From Fibrobacteraceae bacterium (GTDB lineage Bacteria; Fibrobacterota; Fibrobacteria; Fibrobacterales; Fibrobacteraceae): DNA of 64,000 nucleotides. Shown here in pieces: positions 1 through 9,563 of this stretch (the stretch's first letter is position 1; each line of letters starts with the position of its first letter). The notes beneath the pieces are model-generated. The model had not been told where the DNA came from, did not search any database, and worked only from the letters and a program-made list of their open reading frames with translations. The stretch spans positions 52,436 through 116,435 of the forward strand of contig JAGAKE010000015.1 of assembly GCA_017625775.1 (NCBI GenBank), given 5' to 3'. Position numbers and translations under genes: made by a program.

Positions 1-109
1 AAAGAGAACTTTCTTTTTTTTCTTCCATTTGGTTTAATTTTAAAAACCAATAATCTTCGTTATTGATGGAACTTTCTTTGCAAAAATCTTCTATATCAAA
101 ATCAGTCAT
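1..109 (-). CDS. Partial hypothetical protein (N-terminus only)
   Basis: An open frame starts with ATG at 107-109 and runs off the window edge, giving 36 visible residues. The peptide is acidic and hydrophilic (begins MTDFDIEDF). It starts 7 bases after the stop of the upstream transglycosylase gene, with an AGG element about 5 bases before the ATG, so it is probably the last visible gene of that minus-strand operon. The function cannot be judged from this fragment. Confidence 0.5.
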   Translation of the reverse strand, partial: MTDFDIEDFCKESSINNEDYWFLKLNQMEEKKESSL

Positions 110-116
110 AAATTGC

Positions 117-2450
117 CTAAAATTGAGGTTCTACATAAAGTTCCTGGCCCGCTTTAATTCGGGTTCCATCTAATTTATTCCAGTTGACAATATCATCGAT
201 GGAAACTTTATATTTCTTAGAAATGTCCCAAAGAGATTCGCCTTTTTGCACAATATGAATTCTTGAAATTTTGCCTTTGCTTTTTTTCTTTGTTTCTTTT
301 TGTTTTTGAACCACTTTATTTTCAGATTTTTGATTATTCCCTTCGAGTTTTAATTTTTGCCCTGGATAAATAGTTTCTGATTTTCCCATATCATTCCATT
401 TTTTTAGGTTTTCTACGCTTACACCTGTTTTTTGCGAAATGAAAGAGAGATTATCACCACTTTTTACCGTATACGTTGCTTTGCTTGCATTATTTTTAGA
501 AGATTTTTTGCCTGAAGAAGCTTTTGTTGAAGATTCTTTTGTTTGATTTTTTTTCAAAGTTTTCTTTTCAACTTTTTTTTCTGGTGGTGGAATCACCAAC
601 ATTTGCCCGACTCGTAAACGCGCTCTGTTTCCGCCATTTTTTTCGATTAGAGCGATTGGGGAAACTTTAAAAGTTTCAGCAATGTTCAAATAAGTATCTC
701 CAGAACGCACTCTATATTTTCCATTTTCTAAAGTAGGTTTTTGTGGCGGAGTAGCATTTTCTTCTGTTGGTTCAGAAACAAAAAGTATTTGCCCTTCTTC
801 TAGTGAAGAATCGCCTGAAAGTTTATTCCATTTTTGAAGGTTTGTTAAAGAAATTCCATATCGCCTGGCCACAGCGGCTTGGTTTTCTCCTTGTTTTACT
901 GTGTAAGTTCTAACTTTTTTTGAGGAGGCTTTTTGCTTATAAGGGCCACCTTTATTTCCTTTTTCAGCAGGTAAAGGAATTAGTAATTTTTGCCCTGCTC
1001 TTAAGCGAGTAGAACGCATGTGATTTGCGTCTTGAATGTCTTTGACAGAAACTCCATAGCGTTTTGAAATGCTGCCTAAATATTCTCCGCGTTTTACGCT
1101 GTGATAATGCCAACGAGGAAATTGATTTTTATCCATTTTTTCGTATGCGGAAAGAAATAAGGCTCGTTTGCCAACAGGAACTCGCAATACATACGCTGGA
1201 ATATCTGGCGGAGTGCTCCATTTAATCAATTCCATGTTTAGTGAACGAACAGAATCTTCAGTAATGGAAAGAGCCTTGGCTATTTCTGAAATTGGTAAAC
1301 AATCAGTAACAGTTACGGTATCGTATTTTGGTAATTCTTGTTTTTTAATTTCTATTTGGTAATGTTCTGGGAAATGCCCAATAATCATGGCGGCTAAAAT
1401 TCTTGGCACGTAGTGCATGGTTTCTTTTGGCAAATCTAATTCCCAATAAGAAATCGCTTTAGTGCTATCTCTAGTAGAATCCGCTTTCATTTCTTTGATT
1501 AAACGGCGGACTCTCCCTTCGCCGCAGTTATAAGCGGCCATTGCTAAAAGCCAATCGTCAAATTCTCGATACAAATAACTTAAATAAGCTGCTGCCGCTC
1601 TAGTTGATTTTTCTGGGTGTCTGCGCATATCAACCCAAAAACTAGAAGTTAATCCGAAACGTTCGCCGGTGGCTGGAATAAACTGCCAAAGTCCGGAAGC
1701 TTTTGCGCGACTGTATGCTTTAACTTTAAAACCAGATTCCACAAGGGAAAGATAAATTAAATCTTCCGGCATTTCATATTCTTTAAGAACGCTGTAGATT
1801 AATGAATCATAGGCTGTTTTTCGAGAAAGAGAAGATTTGATAAAACTAGGGACGCGTTCTGTAAAGTAATGAATTTCTTGAAGCACTCGTTCGTTCAATT
1901 CAACTGGCAAAGAAAATTGAGAAAGATCTAATGTGTCTAGGAAATTTTCAATGATTTGCAAAGAAGCACTGTCAGCAGTTTCTCCATCGTCTTCAAGACC
2001 TTCTAATGAAATTTCATACGGGCTCCAAGTATCTGCATTTTCACCGAGTTCTGAAAGTTGTGGATAAATTTCATCCGAGGCGCTCAATAATCTTGCCAGG
2101 AATGTTGCATTGTATATAGAATCCGCTGGTGAACGAAGAGTGGAATCTTTTCTTTCTTCTACAAGTTTTTTGAGTGCTAAATCAAGGTAGTGAGCCGAAA
2201 GTAACCATTCCCCATTATCCATAGCTTCAAGCGCGTAACGATAATGAATCCAAGATTCTCTTGAAGATAGTGGTTCTGGTAGCGTGTCTGTTAAAGCTTT
2301 AGACGCGAATGTTTCTGGAATTGCTTCTTCTGCGGTGTGAGGAATAAGAACGGTTTCCTGGTGCGAAGATGCGCATGCCAAGAACAAAGAAGTAACAAAC
2401 CCAACCAGTAAAATTTGAGGTATGGGAAAATATTTTTTGAATTTTCGCAT
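117..2450 (-). CDS. mltD: Membrane-bound lytic murein transglycosylase D-like lipoprotein with five LysM repeats
   Basis: 777 aa. The N-terminus is a lipoprotein signal (lipobox LACA, Cys near residue 26). The centre is an SLT (GH23) domain: the catalytic Glu lies in YLSLVESGF, followed by SGLWQFIP and AAYNCGEGR, the standard MltD signatures. The C-terminal half holds five LysM modules (each begins like YTVKSGD or HIVQKGES and ends GQ.L) separated by Lys/Ser-rich linkers. It should cleave peptidoglycan glycan strands at the outer membrane while gripping the wall. E. coli MltD has two LysM modules, so five is a lot. It follows the acidic 72-residue gene by 6 bases, implying co-transcription. 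Confidence 0.9.
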   Translation of the reverse strand: MRKFKKYFPIPQILLVGFVTSLFLACASSHQETVLIPHTAEEAIPETFASKALTDTLPEPLSSRESWIHYRYALEAMDNGEWLLSAHYLDLALKKLVEERKDSTLRSPADSIYNATFLARLLSASDEIYPQLSELGENADTWSPYEISLEGLEDDGETADSASLQIIENFLDTLDLSQFSLPVELNERVLQEIHYFTERVPSFIKSSLSRKTAYDSLIYSVLKEYEMPEDLIYLSLVESGFKVKAYSRAKASGLWQFIPATGERFGLTSSFWVDMRRHPEKSTRAAAAYLSYLYREFDDWLLAMAAYNCGEGRVRRLIKEMKADSTRDSTKAISYWELDLPKETMHYVPRILAAMIIGHFPEHYQIEIKKQELPKYDTVTVTDCLPISEIAKALSITEDSVRSLNMELIKWSTPPDIPAYVLRVPVGKRALFLSAYEKMDKNQFPRWHYHSVKRGEYLGSISKRYGVSVKDIQDANHMRSTRLRAGQKLLIPLPAEKGNKGGPYKQKASSKKVRTYTVKQGENQAAVARRYGISLTNLQKWNKLSGDSSLEEGQILFVSEPTEENATPPQKPTLENGKYRVRSGDTYLNIAETFKVSPIALIEKNGGNRARLRVGQMLVIPPPEKKVEKKTLKKNQTKESSTKASSGKKSSKNNASKATYTVKSGDNLSFISQKTGVSVENLKKWNDMGKSETIYPGQKLKLEGNNQKSENKVVQKQKETKKKSKGKISRIHIVQKGESLWDISKKYKVSIDDIVNWNKLDGTRIKAGQELYVEPQF

Positions 2451-2456
2451 TAAATA

Positions 2457-2675
2457 TTACTGGTCGTAGTCTAGATCTTCGGCGTAATCCGTCCAAATTT
2501 CTTCGCGACCACTACCGAAAGAAGAATTGTCAAAATCTACTTCTTCCTCTTCTTCCTCTTCTTCTAGAAGTTCTTCTTCCATTTCATCTTCTGGAAATGG
2601 TGTAGGGTCATCGAAGTCGTCGCTTTTTGGACGCCTTGCAGACAGAACTTCACGAAAATAATTGAACTTTCCCAT
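2457..2675 (-). CDS. Small highly acidic protein
   Basis: 72 aa. The N-terminus is basic and mixed (MGKFNYFREVL); the rest is dominated by Asp and Glu, including a run of eight Glu near residue 40. There is no signal peptide or membrane segment. The start has a good SD (AAGGAG about 6 bases upstream), and that SD overlaps the stop of the preceding micro-protein gene. It sits between a small membrane protein and the mltD-like gene, so it may act with them at the envelope. That is inference from position only; I recognise no family. Confidence 0.65.
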   Translation of the reverse strand: MGKFNYFREVLSARRPKSDDFDDPTPFPEDEMEEELLEEEEEEEEVDFDNSSFGSGREEIWTDYAEDLDYDQ

Positions 2676-2686
2676 ATTGCTTCTCC

Positions 2687-2842
2687 TTAGTGAATTACTC
2701 GTTCAACTCCAAGCCAAATAACGCAACCTAACACGATTGCGGCAATCATTTGCAAAAACATAAGCATTCGGTTGAAGCGTTTTGCTTTTCCGATAGGCCT
2801 TTTGCCATGTCTTGCAGAAATTTTTGAATGTCTATAATTCAT
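2687..2842 (-). CDS. 51-residue basic single-pass membrane micro-protein
   Basis: ATG at 2840-2842, stop TAA at 2687-2689. Residues 1-26 are strongly basic (MNYRHSKISARHGKRPIGK), followed by one hydrophobic segment of about 20 residues (MLMFLQMIAAIVLGCVIWLG) and a short tail. By the positive-inside rule the basic end should be cytoplasmic. The stop abuts the SD of the acidic-protein gene, giving a three-gene order of membrane micro-protein, acidic protein, transglycosylase. No family recognised; coding is supported by the clean topology and tight operon spacing. Confidence 0.55.
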   Translation of the reverse strand: MNYRHSKISARHGKRPIGKAKRFNRMLMFLQMIAAIVLGCVIWLGVERVIH

Positions 2843-2902
2843 TACTTCGCAAACATACACTTCTAAACCTATTTGTCAATAGGTTAATTTGAAAAAAATG
2901 AA

Positions 2903-2930
2903 AAAAATCTCCGTTTTTTCGGAGATTTTT
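2903..2930. terminator. Bidirectional intrinsic terminator
   Basis: Perfect 11-bp stem AAAAATCTCCG (2903-2913) / CGGAGATTTTT (2920-2930) with a T6 loop and T-runs on both strands. It lies just downstream of the Wza-like gene on the minus strand. Confidence 0.8.
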
Positions 2931-2956
2931 AAAAATTAGAGAATTTTAATGATTTA

Positions 2957-4096
2957 TTACCAATTTTTTATGTCGTCTTTAGCCACTTTTGCATTATGAA
3001 TGGAAAGTGCTGTGTAGTAGAAGGTTTGTGCTGTTGGAAGAATTTGGTTGATAACGCGGTTCCAGCGAGCAAGACCTGTAGCATCTACAAAGACTACATC
3101 ATGTGGTTTAAGTTCAAATTTTTCTCCAAATACAAGTGCTAAAGGATTTTTTGCATTTAAATGATAAACATTGATTTTATTAATTCCGCCGCGAATCACA
3201 TAAATGCCCTTACTCTCGGCAGAAAGTGTTTGTAATCCACCAACTTCAGCAAGCGCTTGAGCCAAAGACAAGCGACCATTTTCAATGGTTAAAGCTTGTT
3301 GACGATTGACTTCGCCAAGAACGTAAACCTGAGATTCAGTAAGATTAGCTACGCGAATCACATCACCATCTTTCAGTAAAATATCAGAAGGACCTTTGCC
3401 AGCAGGGTATGCTGCTTGAAGATTTATGGCATAGGCATTTCCGTCTCGAACAAGTTCTACTTGAGTTGGGTCTCCAGTACGAGGATCTACGCCGCCGCAG
3501 AGATTGATTGCTTCAAGAAGAGTCGTTGGAATGTTTGTAAGAGGAATGACTCCTGCTTTCATAACGCCGCCCTGAACGTAGATTTTCTTGCTTTGACTGC
3601 GGAGTAAGCGAACATCTAGTTGAGGCTTATTTAAAACAGAAGATAACCCTTGAACAATCATTTCTCGAAGTTCGGTAATCGTTTTGCCTTCAACTTTTAA
3701 TTGCCCGGCGTAAGGGTAAAACATTTCTCCGTTTTCATCGACCATTTGCCCAACAGAATTGTCGTTACGATATGGACCTAGCGGTAATGAAAGTTCTTGG
3801 TGTTCCCAAACAGTAACTTGAACTAAATCAAATTTGCCTAATTTGTAAAGTTCAGGCTGATAGGTGAGTAGTTCTTCTGGAATAGCATTAGCGGCACTTT
3901 CTTCTTTTTGTGCATCTACTAATGCTTTTGGAGTAATGCTTTGAAGGTGGACTTCTGCTCCCTGAAATGTTGCTAAAGTATCGACGCTGCCCTCTTCATT
4001 GGCACGTTCCCCTAAGTGCATTCCTGGAGCCCAAAAACAGGCGGTAAAAGAAAAAATTAAAGGTAGGCAAAAAGCCAAATGTAAAAATCGTTTCAT
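2957..4096 (-). CDS. Wza/KpsD-like polysaccharide export lipoprotein
   Basis: 379 aa from the ATG at 4096. This start is preferred over a frame 20 codons longer because it begins directly with a signal peptide (MKRFLHLAFCLPL...FTAC, Cys20). A Poly_export domain follows (VTVWEHQELSLPLG, then GEMFYPYAGQLKVEGKT), then two SLBB-type segments (KIYVQGGVMKAGVIPL; SQVYVLGEVNRQQALTI). A C-terminal amphipathic/hydrophobic helix (NQILPTAQTFYYTALSI) matches the outer-membrane helix of Wza. Expected role: outer-membrane channel for capsule or exopolysaccharide. The nearby glycosyltransferase and Wzi-like gene fit that pathway, but no Wzc or Wzx/Wzy is in view. Confidence 0.85.
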   Translation of the reverse strand: MKRFLHLAFCLPLIFSFTACFWAPGMHLGERANEEGSVDTLATFQGAEVHLQSITPKALVDAQKEESAANAIPEELLTYQPELYKLGKFDLVQVTVWEHQELSLPLGPYRNDNSVGQMVDENGEMFYPYAGQLKVEGKTITELREMIVQGLSSVLNKPQLDVRLLRSQSKKIYVQGGVMKAGVIPLTNIPTTLLEAINLCGGVDPRTGDPTQVELVRDGNAYAINLQAAYPAGKGPSDILLKDGDVIRVANLTESQVYVLGEVNRQQALTIENGRLSLAQALAEVGGLQTLSAESKGIYVIRGGINKINVYHLNAKNPLALVFGEKFELKPHDVVFVDATGLARWNRVINQILPTAQTFYYTALSIHNAKVAKDDIKNW

Positions 4097-4277
4097 TGCA
4101 ATCTCTACTTTGTAAACACTTTTACATAAAGTTAAAAAAAACTCACTTTTTTGCAATTAAAATTAGTGATTTTCCCTTGGATTTTTGTTTTTTCAAAGAA
4201 ATAAACAAAAATCCCCTTTCCTTTGTCGAGGAATTTTGAGCCTTGATTTTAGAGAATTTGGTTACGAGTTCAGAATT

Positions 4278-5417
4278 TTAGTTTTTGATGCAGCGAACTG
4301 AATAAGCGTAGGTTTTGTTGTTTACGTAAGTTCCAATAAATTTGTCGTTTTCTGCATAAAGATTCCAGAAAGGAGCTTTGTCTTTGGCAGCTTCTTCTGC
4401 AATCCAGAAAGATAAATCGTTGCCAAGAAAATTAAAACTTCCGTTTGGAGCTCGGTAACCAGCTGGTAAGCCTGCAAAGCCAAATTTATCAGTGCCTATT
4501 GGGGCTTCGTCGTTTTCTTCCCACCATTCGCCTTTTTTTAAACTAGTGCCGATTCCTTCATCGCCGTTTTTTTGTTCTACGTAATCAGCAAGGGTAGAAA
4601 AATCTTGTGCAGATGGAATGTGAAATCCTTCAGGACAAACCCCTTGTAGGGGAGTTGTTAATAATTCGCCAACAATTTCTTGGTTGAATTTTTCGTCAAG
4701 TGCTAGAGCAGTTGCCCAATGGTAGAGGCGTCCGTAACGAGAACAATTTGCCGCATTATTTTCGTAGCAGAAACTATTCGGAGCGTTGAAATTCAAATTT
4801 TTAGCAAACCATGTTTGGGAACCGATTTTAACAAGCGGATAAAGCGTTCCGTCTCTTTTATCGCACGTCATTCCTGCAGGAATTTCTGCACAAAGCGTAT
4901 CAGCTAAGGAATCCTTCGGTAGAGAATCTAGCGTTGCAGAAGAATCTGAAAGAAGAGAATCTTTTGCAAGAGTGTCGGTTACAGAAGAATCAATACTTGT
5001 AAAAGAAGACGAACTTACAGAAGAACTAGAAATGGTTAAGCTTGAGCTTGAGGAAATGATAGAACTTGAAGAACTTGCTTCTGAAGAAGATAAAGAATCC
5101 ATAGCACTTTCTTGCGTTTTGGCCAGAGAATCTTCAAGGTAAGCTGAAATTTTTTCAATAGAAAGCGTTTCTTTTGGAGTAACGGAACTAGATGAAATGC
5201 TTTGCAAAATCCAATTTCCTTGCGTGCAGCGATATTCTTCTTTTTTATCTAAAACAAGCCAGGTTTCGCCTTCGCGTTTAGAATCGCAAGAGATTAAGTC
5301 TTTTTTGGATGGAGCTGTGTGATTATCTTTTTTTTCTGTAGAACAGGATGTGCAAATAATAGAAAGCCAAAAGAGCACGGCCGTAAGGAGTAGGGGCTTG
5401 CGAATATTTTTTATCAT
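4278..5417 (-). CDS. FISUMP-domain lipoprotein with Ser-rich linker
   Basis: 379 aa. It has an N-terminal signal with a probable lipidated Cys25 (CTSC; the -3 position is not the usual Leu). A long Ser/Asp-rich low-complexity linker (about residues 80-165, with repeats such as SSSSSIISSSSS and TLDSLPKDSL) leads into a C-terminal FISUMP domain of roughly 195 residues. Its signatures are GSQTWFAKNLNF, GRLYHWATAL, CPEGFHIPS and a closing YSVRCIK. FISUMP is the Fibrobacter succinogenes major paralogous domain, a C-type-lectin-like surface fold of unknown ligand. This gene is a strong taxonomic marker. It is probably monocistronic. Confidence 0.85.
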   Translation of the reverse strand: MIKNIRKPLLLTAVLFWLSIICTSCSTEKKDNHTAPSKKDLISCDSKREGETWLVLDKKEEYRCTQGNWILQSISSSSVTPKETLSIEKISAYLEDSLAKTQESAMDSLSSSEASSSSSIISSSSSLTISSSSVSSSSFTSIDSSVTDTLAKDSLLSDSSATLDSLPKDSLADTLCAEIPAGMTCDKRDGTLYPLVKIGSQTWFAKNLNFNAPNSFCYENNAANCSRYGRLYHWATALALDEKFNQEIVGELLTTPLQGVCPEGFHIPSAQDFSTLADYVEQKNGDEGIGTSLKKGEWWEENDEAPIGTDKFGFAGLPAGYRAPNGSFNFLGNDLSFWIAEEAAKDKAPFWNLYAENDKFIGTYVNNKTYAYSVRCIKN

Positions 5418-5571
5418 CGGGTGAAATATAAACTTCTGTTTTAAAAAAAGCTCAGTTTTCGTTTTTTTTATTTTTCTTACAATGAAAAAAATGAGGTTTT
5501 AACAGAAATTTTTGGTTTTAGAACGTTTTTTTGACTTGTTATGGGCAAAATTCTAAAAATTTCCCTTGATT

Positions 5572-6684
5572 TTATGCTATTTCTTCTAAAAAAATTGAAA
5601 GAGTCTTTGCGAAAGTTGCTGGGGAAAATTTTTGCAGCAGATTTTGAACTTTTTCTTTAGAAACGATTAGTTCTTGGTTTAGAATTTTATCAAGTTGCTC
5701 TTCGTATTCTTTAAGGTTGTCTGGTGGAGAAACTAAAGGAACAATGCCTTCTAAATTTTCTTTCAATGCGCTTGTGCTAGCGGCAATAACAGGAGTGTTG
5801 CAGGCTAAAGCTTCAAGTGGTGGCAGACCGAAACCTTCTAAAAAAGAAGGGTAAATAAATACGGAAGCATGACGGTAAAAATCTACGAGTGTGTTGAAAT
5901 CTAAGGAATGAAAGTGAAATAGATTTTTTAAACCAAGCGATTGTAAATGTTCTTTAGTTTGTTTTCGTAAGCGTCCGACTCGAATAAAGGCTGTGTTTGG
6001 ACGATTTTGTGCTAGTTTAAAAAATGTCTGTAGGTTTTTTCTAGGTTCGTCGAGACTTACATTTAAACAGAAACTTTGAAATCCATTAATACCTTGTCGT
6101 GCCCAAAATTTTTGACGTTCTTCGTTTGAAATTATTGCGTGTTCTTTTAAAAATCCAGAAGAAACGGGACAACCCACCACTTTCCCAGGAAGGCGAGGCT
6201 TGCCAAAATAAGAATTAGATTCGTTTTCGGTGTAGTGAGAATTAAAAATAAAGGTGTCTGCTTTCGTGGTTTTGTTAATAAAGAATTTATTGATGATTTT
6301 AAACTTTAAACTATTGGGGTAAAGCGTTTCTGCAAAGGTGTCATGTACCATCACGATGCTTTTGCAGGCGGGGTTTAACTTTTTAGGAATAGGAGCTAGA
6401 AAACCTAATTCGGGCCTTATAAATAAAACAATATCTGGAGAATTTTGCTTTAAGTATTTGGAAAAAGGGCGCTTGTAGCTAAAAAAACCTGTTTCTAATG
6501 AGCGAGCTTCTAAAAAATCGCCAATTTGCGGAGCTCCTTCTGGAAAGTATTTTGGCGTCACTAACCATAAAAGTTGCGGTAAAAAGGAATTGGAAAGCGC
6601 TGTAAAAATATCTAAAGAAAGCCGCCCAAAACTAGTGCAAGGGTTTTTGTCGCATACGATAAGGACTTTCTTTTTGTTTTTCAT
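5572..6684 (-). CDS. GT4-family glycosyltransferase
   Basis: 370 aa, GT-B fold. The N-terminal half is variable. The C-terminal half has the GT4 donor-binding signature YPSFLEGFGLPPLEALACN followed by TPVIAASTSAL, including the E-x7-E motif that contacts the nucleotide sugar. There is no signal peptide, so it should be a cytosolic or membrane-peripheral enzyme adding a sugar during polysaccharide assembly. It sits between the export lipoprotein side and the divergent Wzi-like gene, consistent with surface glycan synthesis. The acceptor and sugar cannot be read from the sequence. Confidence 0.85.
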   Translation of the reverse strand: MKNKKKVLIVCDKNPCTSFGRLSLDIFTALSNSFLPQLLWLVTPKYFPEGAPQIGDFLEARSLETGFFSYKRPFSKYLKQNSPDIVLFIRPELGFLAPIPKKLNPACKSIVMVHDTFAETLYPNSLKFKIINKFFINKTTKADTFIFNSHYTENESNSYFGKPRLPGKVVGCPVSSGFLKEHAIISNEERQKFWARQGINGFQSFCLNVSLDEPRKNLQTFFKLAQNRPNTAFIRVGRLRKQTKEHLQSLGLKNLFHFHSLDFNTLVDFYRHASVFIYPSFLEGFGLPPLEALACNTPVIAASTSALKENLEGIVPLVSPPDNLKEYEEQLDKILNQELIVSKEKVQNLLQKFSPATFAKTLSIFLEEIA

Positions 6685-6841
6685 TGGTAAGAATATAGTT
6701 TTAAAATTGAAAAAAGCTTTTGTTTTATGATTTTTGATGGATTTTTTTTAAAGAATCGTTTTTCTAAATTAGACTCATTACCTATATTTTGCTTATCTTA
6801 CACTTGTTTTTAAAATCAGGCTGCCTAAATTTTTTGAGGAA

Positions 6842-8275
6842 ATGATTAATTCTTTGAAAACCTTTTTGATTTTATGGATTGTATTTCTCTTTACGGGAAA
6901 CGCTTTTGCATTAGTTCATCCAGAACGCGAACAAGGACATTTTCGGATTGCTGATTCAAGTGGCTCGAATTTCATTCATTTTAGAGTGACTGCGTATGAT
7001 TCTGTTTCGGTGACTTCTTTTGAAAATGCAGATACGCATGTGGATAATGAATTTGTGGGGCGTTTGCGTTATCTTGGAAAACTTGGTTCGGATTTTACTT
7101 TTAACGGTTTGATTCAAGTAGCGAACGATAAAACGAATCGAGATATTCCGCCGCATTTTTATGACCCTTATGACGGGTTTCCTTACAATAGACAATCTGG
7201 TTCAAATAGAACTTGGGATATTTTCCGCTTGTCAATGAAATATGATTTGCCGTTTGTGTCTTTAATGGCAGGTATTGATTATTTGCAGGTGGGAGTGGCT
7301 AAAAGGAATCATGTGATTTTGCGTGGCGATGAGTCGCGTTTCAGACCTTGGCAAGATTCTAGTTTTCGTTTGCAGATTCCGGCACCAACACCTTATTTTG
7401 GTTATGAATTTAAAATAGGCCCTTTGAGTTATAGCCAGTATGCGGCAAAACTTTATCACGAAAAAGATTTAGGCAAGTATATGCATACGCATAGGCTTGA
7501 ATTTGATTTGCCTTTTGATATTCAATTCGGACTTTCTGAAGTTATTTTGTATGGTTCTACTACAGAACCGGCTGGTTCAAACCTAAATCATGATGGTGAT
7601 AGTACCGGGCGCGAGTTTGAATGGAGTTATGTAATTCCTTTTATCCCGTATGCGTTTGAAGAACATTTTCATGGAGATAAAGATAATAACGCTTTGGCGT
7701 TTGACTTAAGCGTTAAAACTTTAAGAAATTGGGAATTTTATGGTGAACTTCTTTGGGATGATATGAAGTCGCCAACGGATATGTTTGATGATTCTTGGTG
7801 GGGGAATAAGTGGGCTGCTAGTGTTGGGGTTTTGACAAAGCAACGACTTGGGAATTTTTTTCTTACTTGGAATTTAGAATATACTCGTATTGAACCTTGG
7901 GTTTATTCTCACCATAAAGGGAGTGGTTATAATTACACAAGCTATGGAGAAGGTTTAGGAAGCGATCTTGGACCAAATGCTAGAGAAATATATTCTTCGC
8001 TTTTGTTAGAATGGAAAATTCTCGCACTTAAACTTCATGCTTCTAGTGTGGCTAAAGATTCCGCTTTTGGTTCTTCTTTCTTTGATATTCACATGCCGGA
8101 TTCTCCTATTGATAAGGAATTTTTAAATGATTTAACGACAAAAAAATACTTAGAACTAGGGTTTGAATTGTCTGTTTTCCCAACGAGTTTTCTTTGGGCT
8201 AGAATGGCTGCAATGTTATATCGCGAAGATTATGAAGGCTATCGTTTAGAAGGAAGTGCTGGATTGTCTTGGTAA
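6842..8275 (+). CDS. Wzi-like outer-membrane beta-barrel protein
   Basis: 477 aa. The N-terminus is a signal peptide (FLILWIVFLFTGNAFA), followed by alternating aromatic/polar strands typical of a beta-barrel. The segment MHTHRLEFDLPFDIQFGL, continuing SEVILYG, resembles the HRLEYRP...GLNE stretch of the Wzi/capsule-assembly family. Wzi anchors capsular polysaccharide at the outer membrane. The start has GAGGA immediately upstream. The proA start region (ATG 8302) follows within 30 bases. The Wzi assignment is by motif resemblance only; it could be another large porin-like barrel. Confidence 0.55.
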   Translation: MINSLKTFLILWIVFLFTGNAFALVHPEREQGHFRIADSSGSNFIHFRVTAYDSVSVTSFENADTHVDNEFVGRLRYLGKLGSDFTFNGLIQVANDKTNRDIPPHFYDPYDGFPYNRQSGSNRTWDIFRLSMKYDLPFVSLMAGIDYLQVGVAKRNHVILRGDESRFRPWQDSSFRLQIPAPTPYFGYEFKIGPLSYSQYAAKLYHEKDLGKYMHTHRLEFDLPFDIQFGLSEVILYGSTTEPAGSNLNHDGDSTGREFEWSYVIPFIPYAFEEHFHGDKDNNALAFDLSVKTLRNWEFYGELLWDDMKSPTDMFDDSWWGNKWAASVGVLTKQRLGNFFLTWNLEYTRIEPWVYSHHKGSGYNYTSYGEGLGSDLGPNAREIYSSLLLEWKILALKLHASSVAKDSAFGSSFFDIHMPDSPIDKEFLNDLTTKKYLELGFELSVFPTSFLWARMAAMLYREDYEGYRLEGSAGLSW

Positions 8276-8301
8276 AAATTGAAATTTTAAAAGGAACTTT
8301 T

Positions 8302-9561
8302 ATGGATTCATTACAGAATTTAGCGGATGTTTTGGCTAGTCAGGCAAGGAGTGCTTCCGGGAATTTGCGGACTTTGTCTGAAAATTCTAGAAAGGCTGTT
8401 CTTCTTCGAACCGCAGAACTTTTGCGTGAAAAGAAATCTGAAATTTTTGAAAAGAATCGCTTGGATTTAGAAAATAACAAAGGGAAAATTTCAGATGCTA
8501 TGCTAGATCGCCTGACTTTGAATGAAGCAAGGTTAGAAGCAATGGCTCGTGGAGTAGAGGAGATTGCGGAGTTTCCTACTCCAATTGGTAAGGTGCTTGA
8601 AAAAAGAACTCTTGCCAATGGAATTGAAATTTCTCGTGTGGCGGTGCCAATAGGTTCTGTATTTTTTATTTATGAAAGTCGCCCGAACGTGACGATTGAT
8701 GGAGCGGCTCTTTGCTTTAAGGCTGGAAATGCTGTTATTTTGCGAGGCGGTAAAGAATCTATTTATTCCTCTGGAATTTTAGCCGATATTTTTAGAATGG
8801 CTCTTCGTGAAAATGGTGTTGATGAAAATGCAGTTCAGTTAGTTGAAAATCCAGACCATGCTTTAGTTTCGCTTTTACTTCAAAAAAATGAAGAAATTGA
8901 TTTGGTGATTCCGCGTGGAGGAGAACGCTTGATTCGGGCAGTTGTTGAACAGAGTAAAATTCCTGTAATCAAACATTTTAATGGGATTTGTCATGTTTAT
9001 GTCGATAAGTCTGCCGATATGGAAAAGGCTCTTGCGATTGTAATGAATGCTAAAACCCAGAGAACAGGTGTTTGTAATGCAATGGAATGTCTTTTGTTGC
9101 ATAAGGAACTTTCTGATGAAAATGTAAATCGCATTGTAAAATCTCTTCAAGAAAAAGGTGTTGAACTTTTTGGTGATGCTTATGCATGTGCACGCGTGCC
9201 AGACGTTCTTGATATTGGTGAAGAATCGAATTATCGGACAGAATATTTAGCGTTAAAAGCGAGCGTTCGTTTTGTAGATTCCGTAGAGCAGGCTTGCGAA
9301 CATATTGAAAAGTATTCAAGTCGCCATACAGAAGCGGTTGTCGCTGAAGATGTTTCTGTTCAAGATTATTTTGTTCAAAATGTAGATTCCTCTAGTGTGA
9401 TGGTGAACGCCAGTACGCGTTTTGCCGATGGAGGAGAATATGGTCTTGGCGCAGAAGTCGGGATTTCAACGGATAAACTTCATGCCCGTGGCCCAATGGG
9501 TGTTGAAAGTCTTTGCACCTACAAGTGGATTTTACGTGGAAATGGTCAGGTGAGAGGCTGA
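8302..9561 (+). CDS. proA: Gamma-glutamyl phosphate reductase
   Basis: 419 aa. ATG 8302 is chosen because AAGGAA lies about 7 bases upstream and the protein then begins MDSLQNLADVLAS like other ProA; the frame opens 33 bases earlier. It reduces gamma-glutamyl phosphate to glutamate semialdehyde with NADPH in proline synthesis. Visible family features: SRPNVTIDGAALCFKAGNA, the catalytic Cys in RTGVCNAMECLL, and the closing AEVGISTDKLHARGPMG. Length matches the family (about 415). proB is not in the window. hisI starts 3 bases after the stop. Confidence 0.95.
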   Translation: MDSLQNLADVLASQARSASGNLRTLSENSRKAVLLRTAELLREKKSEIFEKNRLDLENNKGKISDAMLDRLTLNEARLEAMARGVEEIAEFPTPIGKVLEKRTLANGIEISRVAVPIGSVFFIYESRPNVTIDGAALCFKAGNAVILRGGKESIYSSGILADIFRMALRENGVDENAVQLVENPDHALVSLLLQKNEEIDLVIPRGGERLIRAVVEQSKIPVIKHFNGICHVYVDKSADMEKALAIVMNAKTQRTGVCNAMECLLLHKELSDENVNRIVKSLQEKGVELFGDAYACARVPDVLDIGEESNYRTEYLALKASVRFVDSVEQACEHIEKYSSRHTEAVVAEDVSVQDYFVQNVDSSSVMVNASTRFADGGEYGLGAEVGISTDKLHARGPMGVESLCTYKWILRGNGQVRG

Positions 9562-9563
9562 TT

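Noticed and set aside
5040..5110. Tandem DNA repeat in the FISUMP lipoprotein gene
   Set aside because: The repetition reflects Ser codons of the low-complexity linker; no exact unit repeats.
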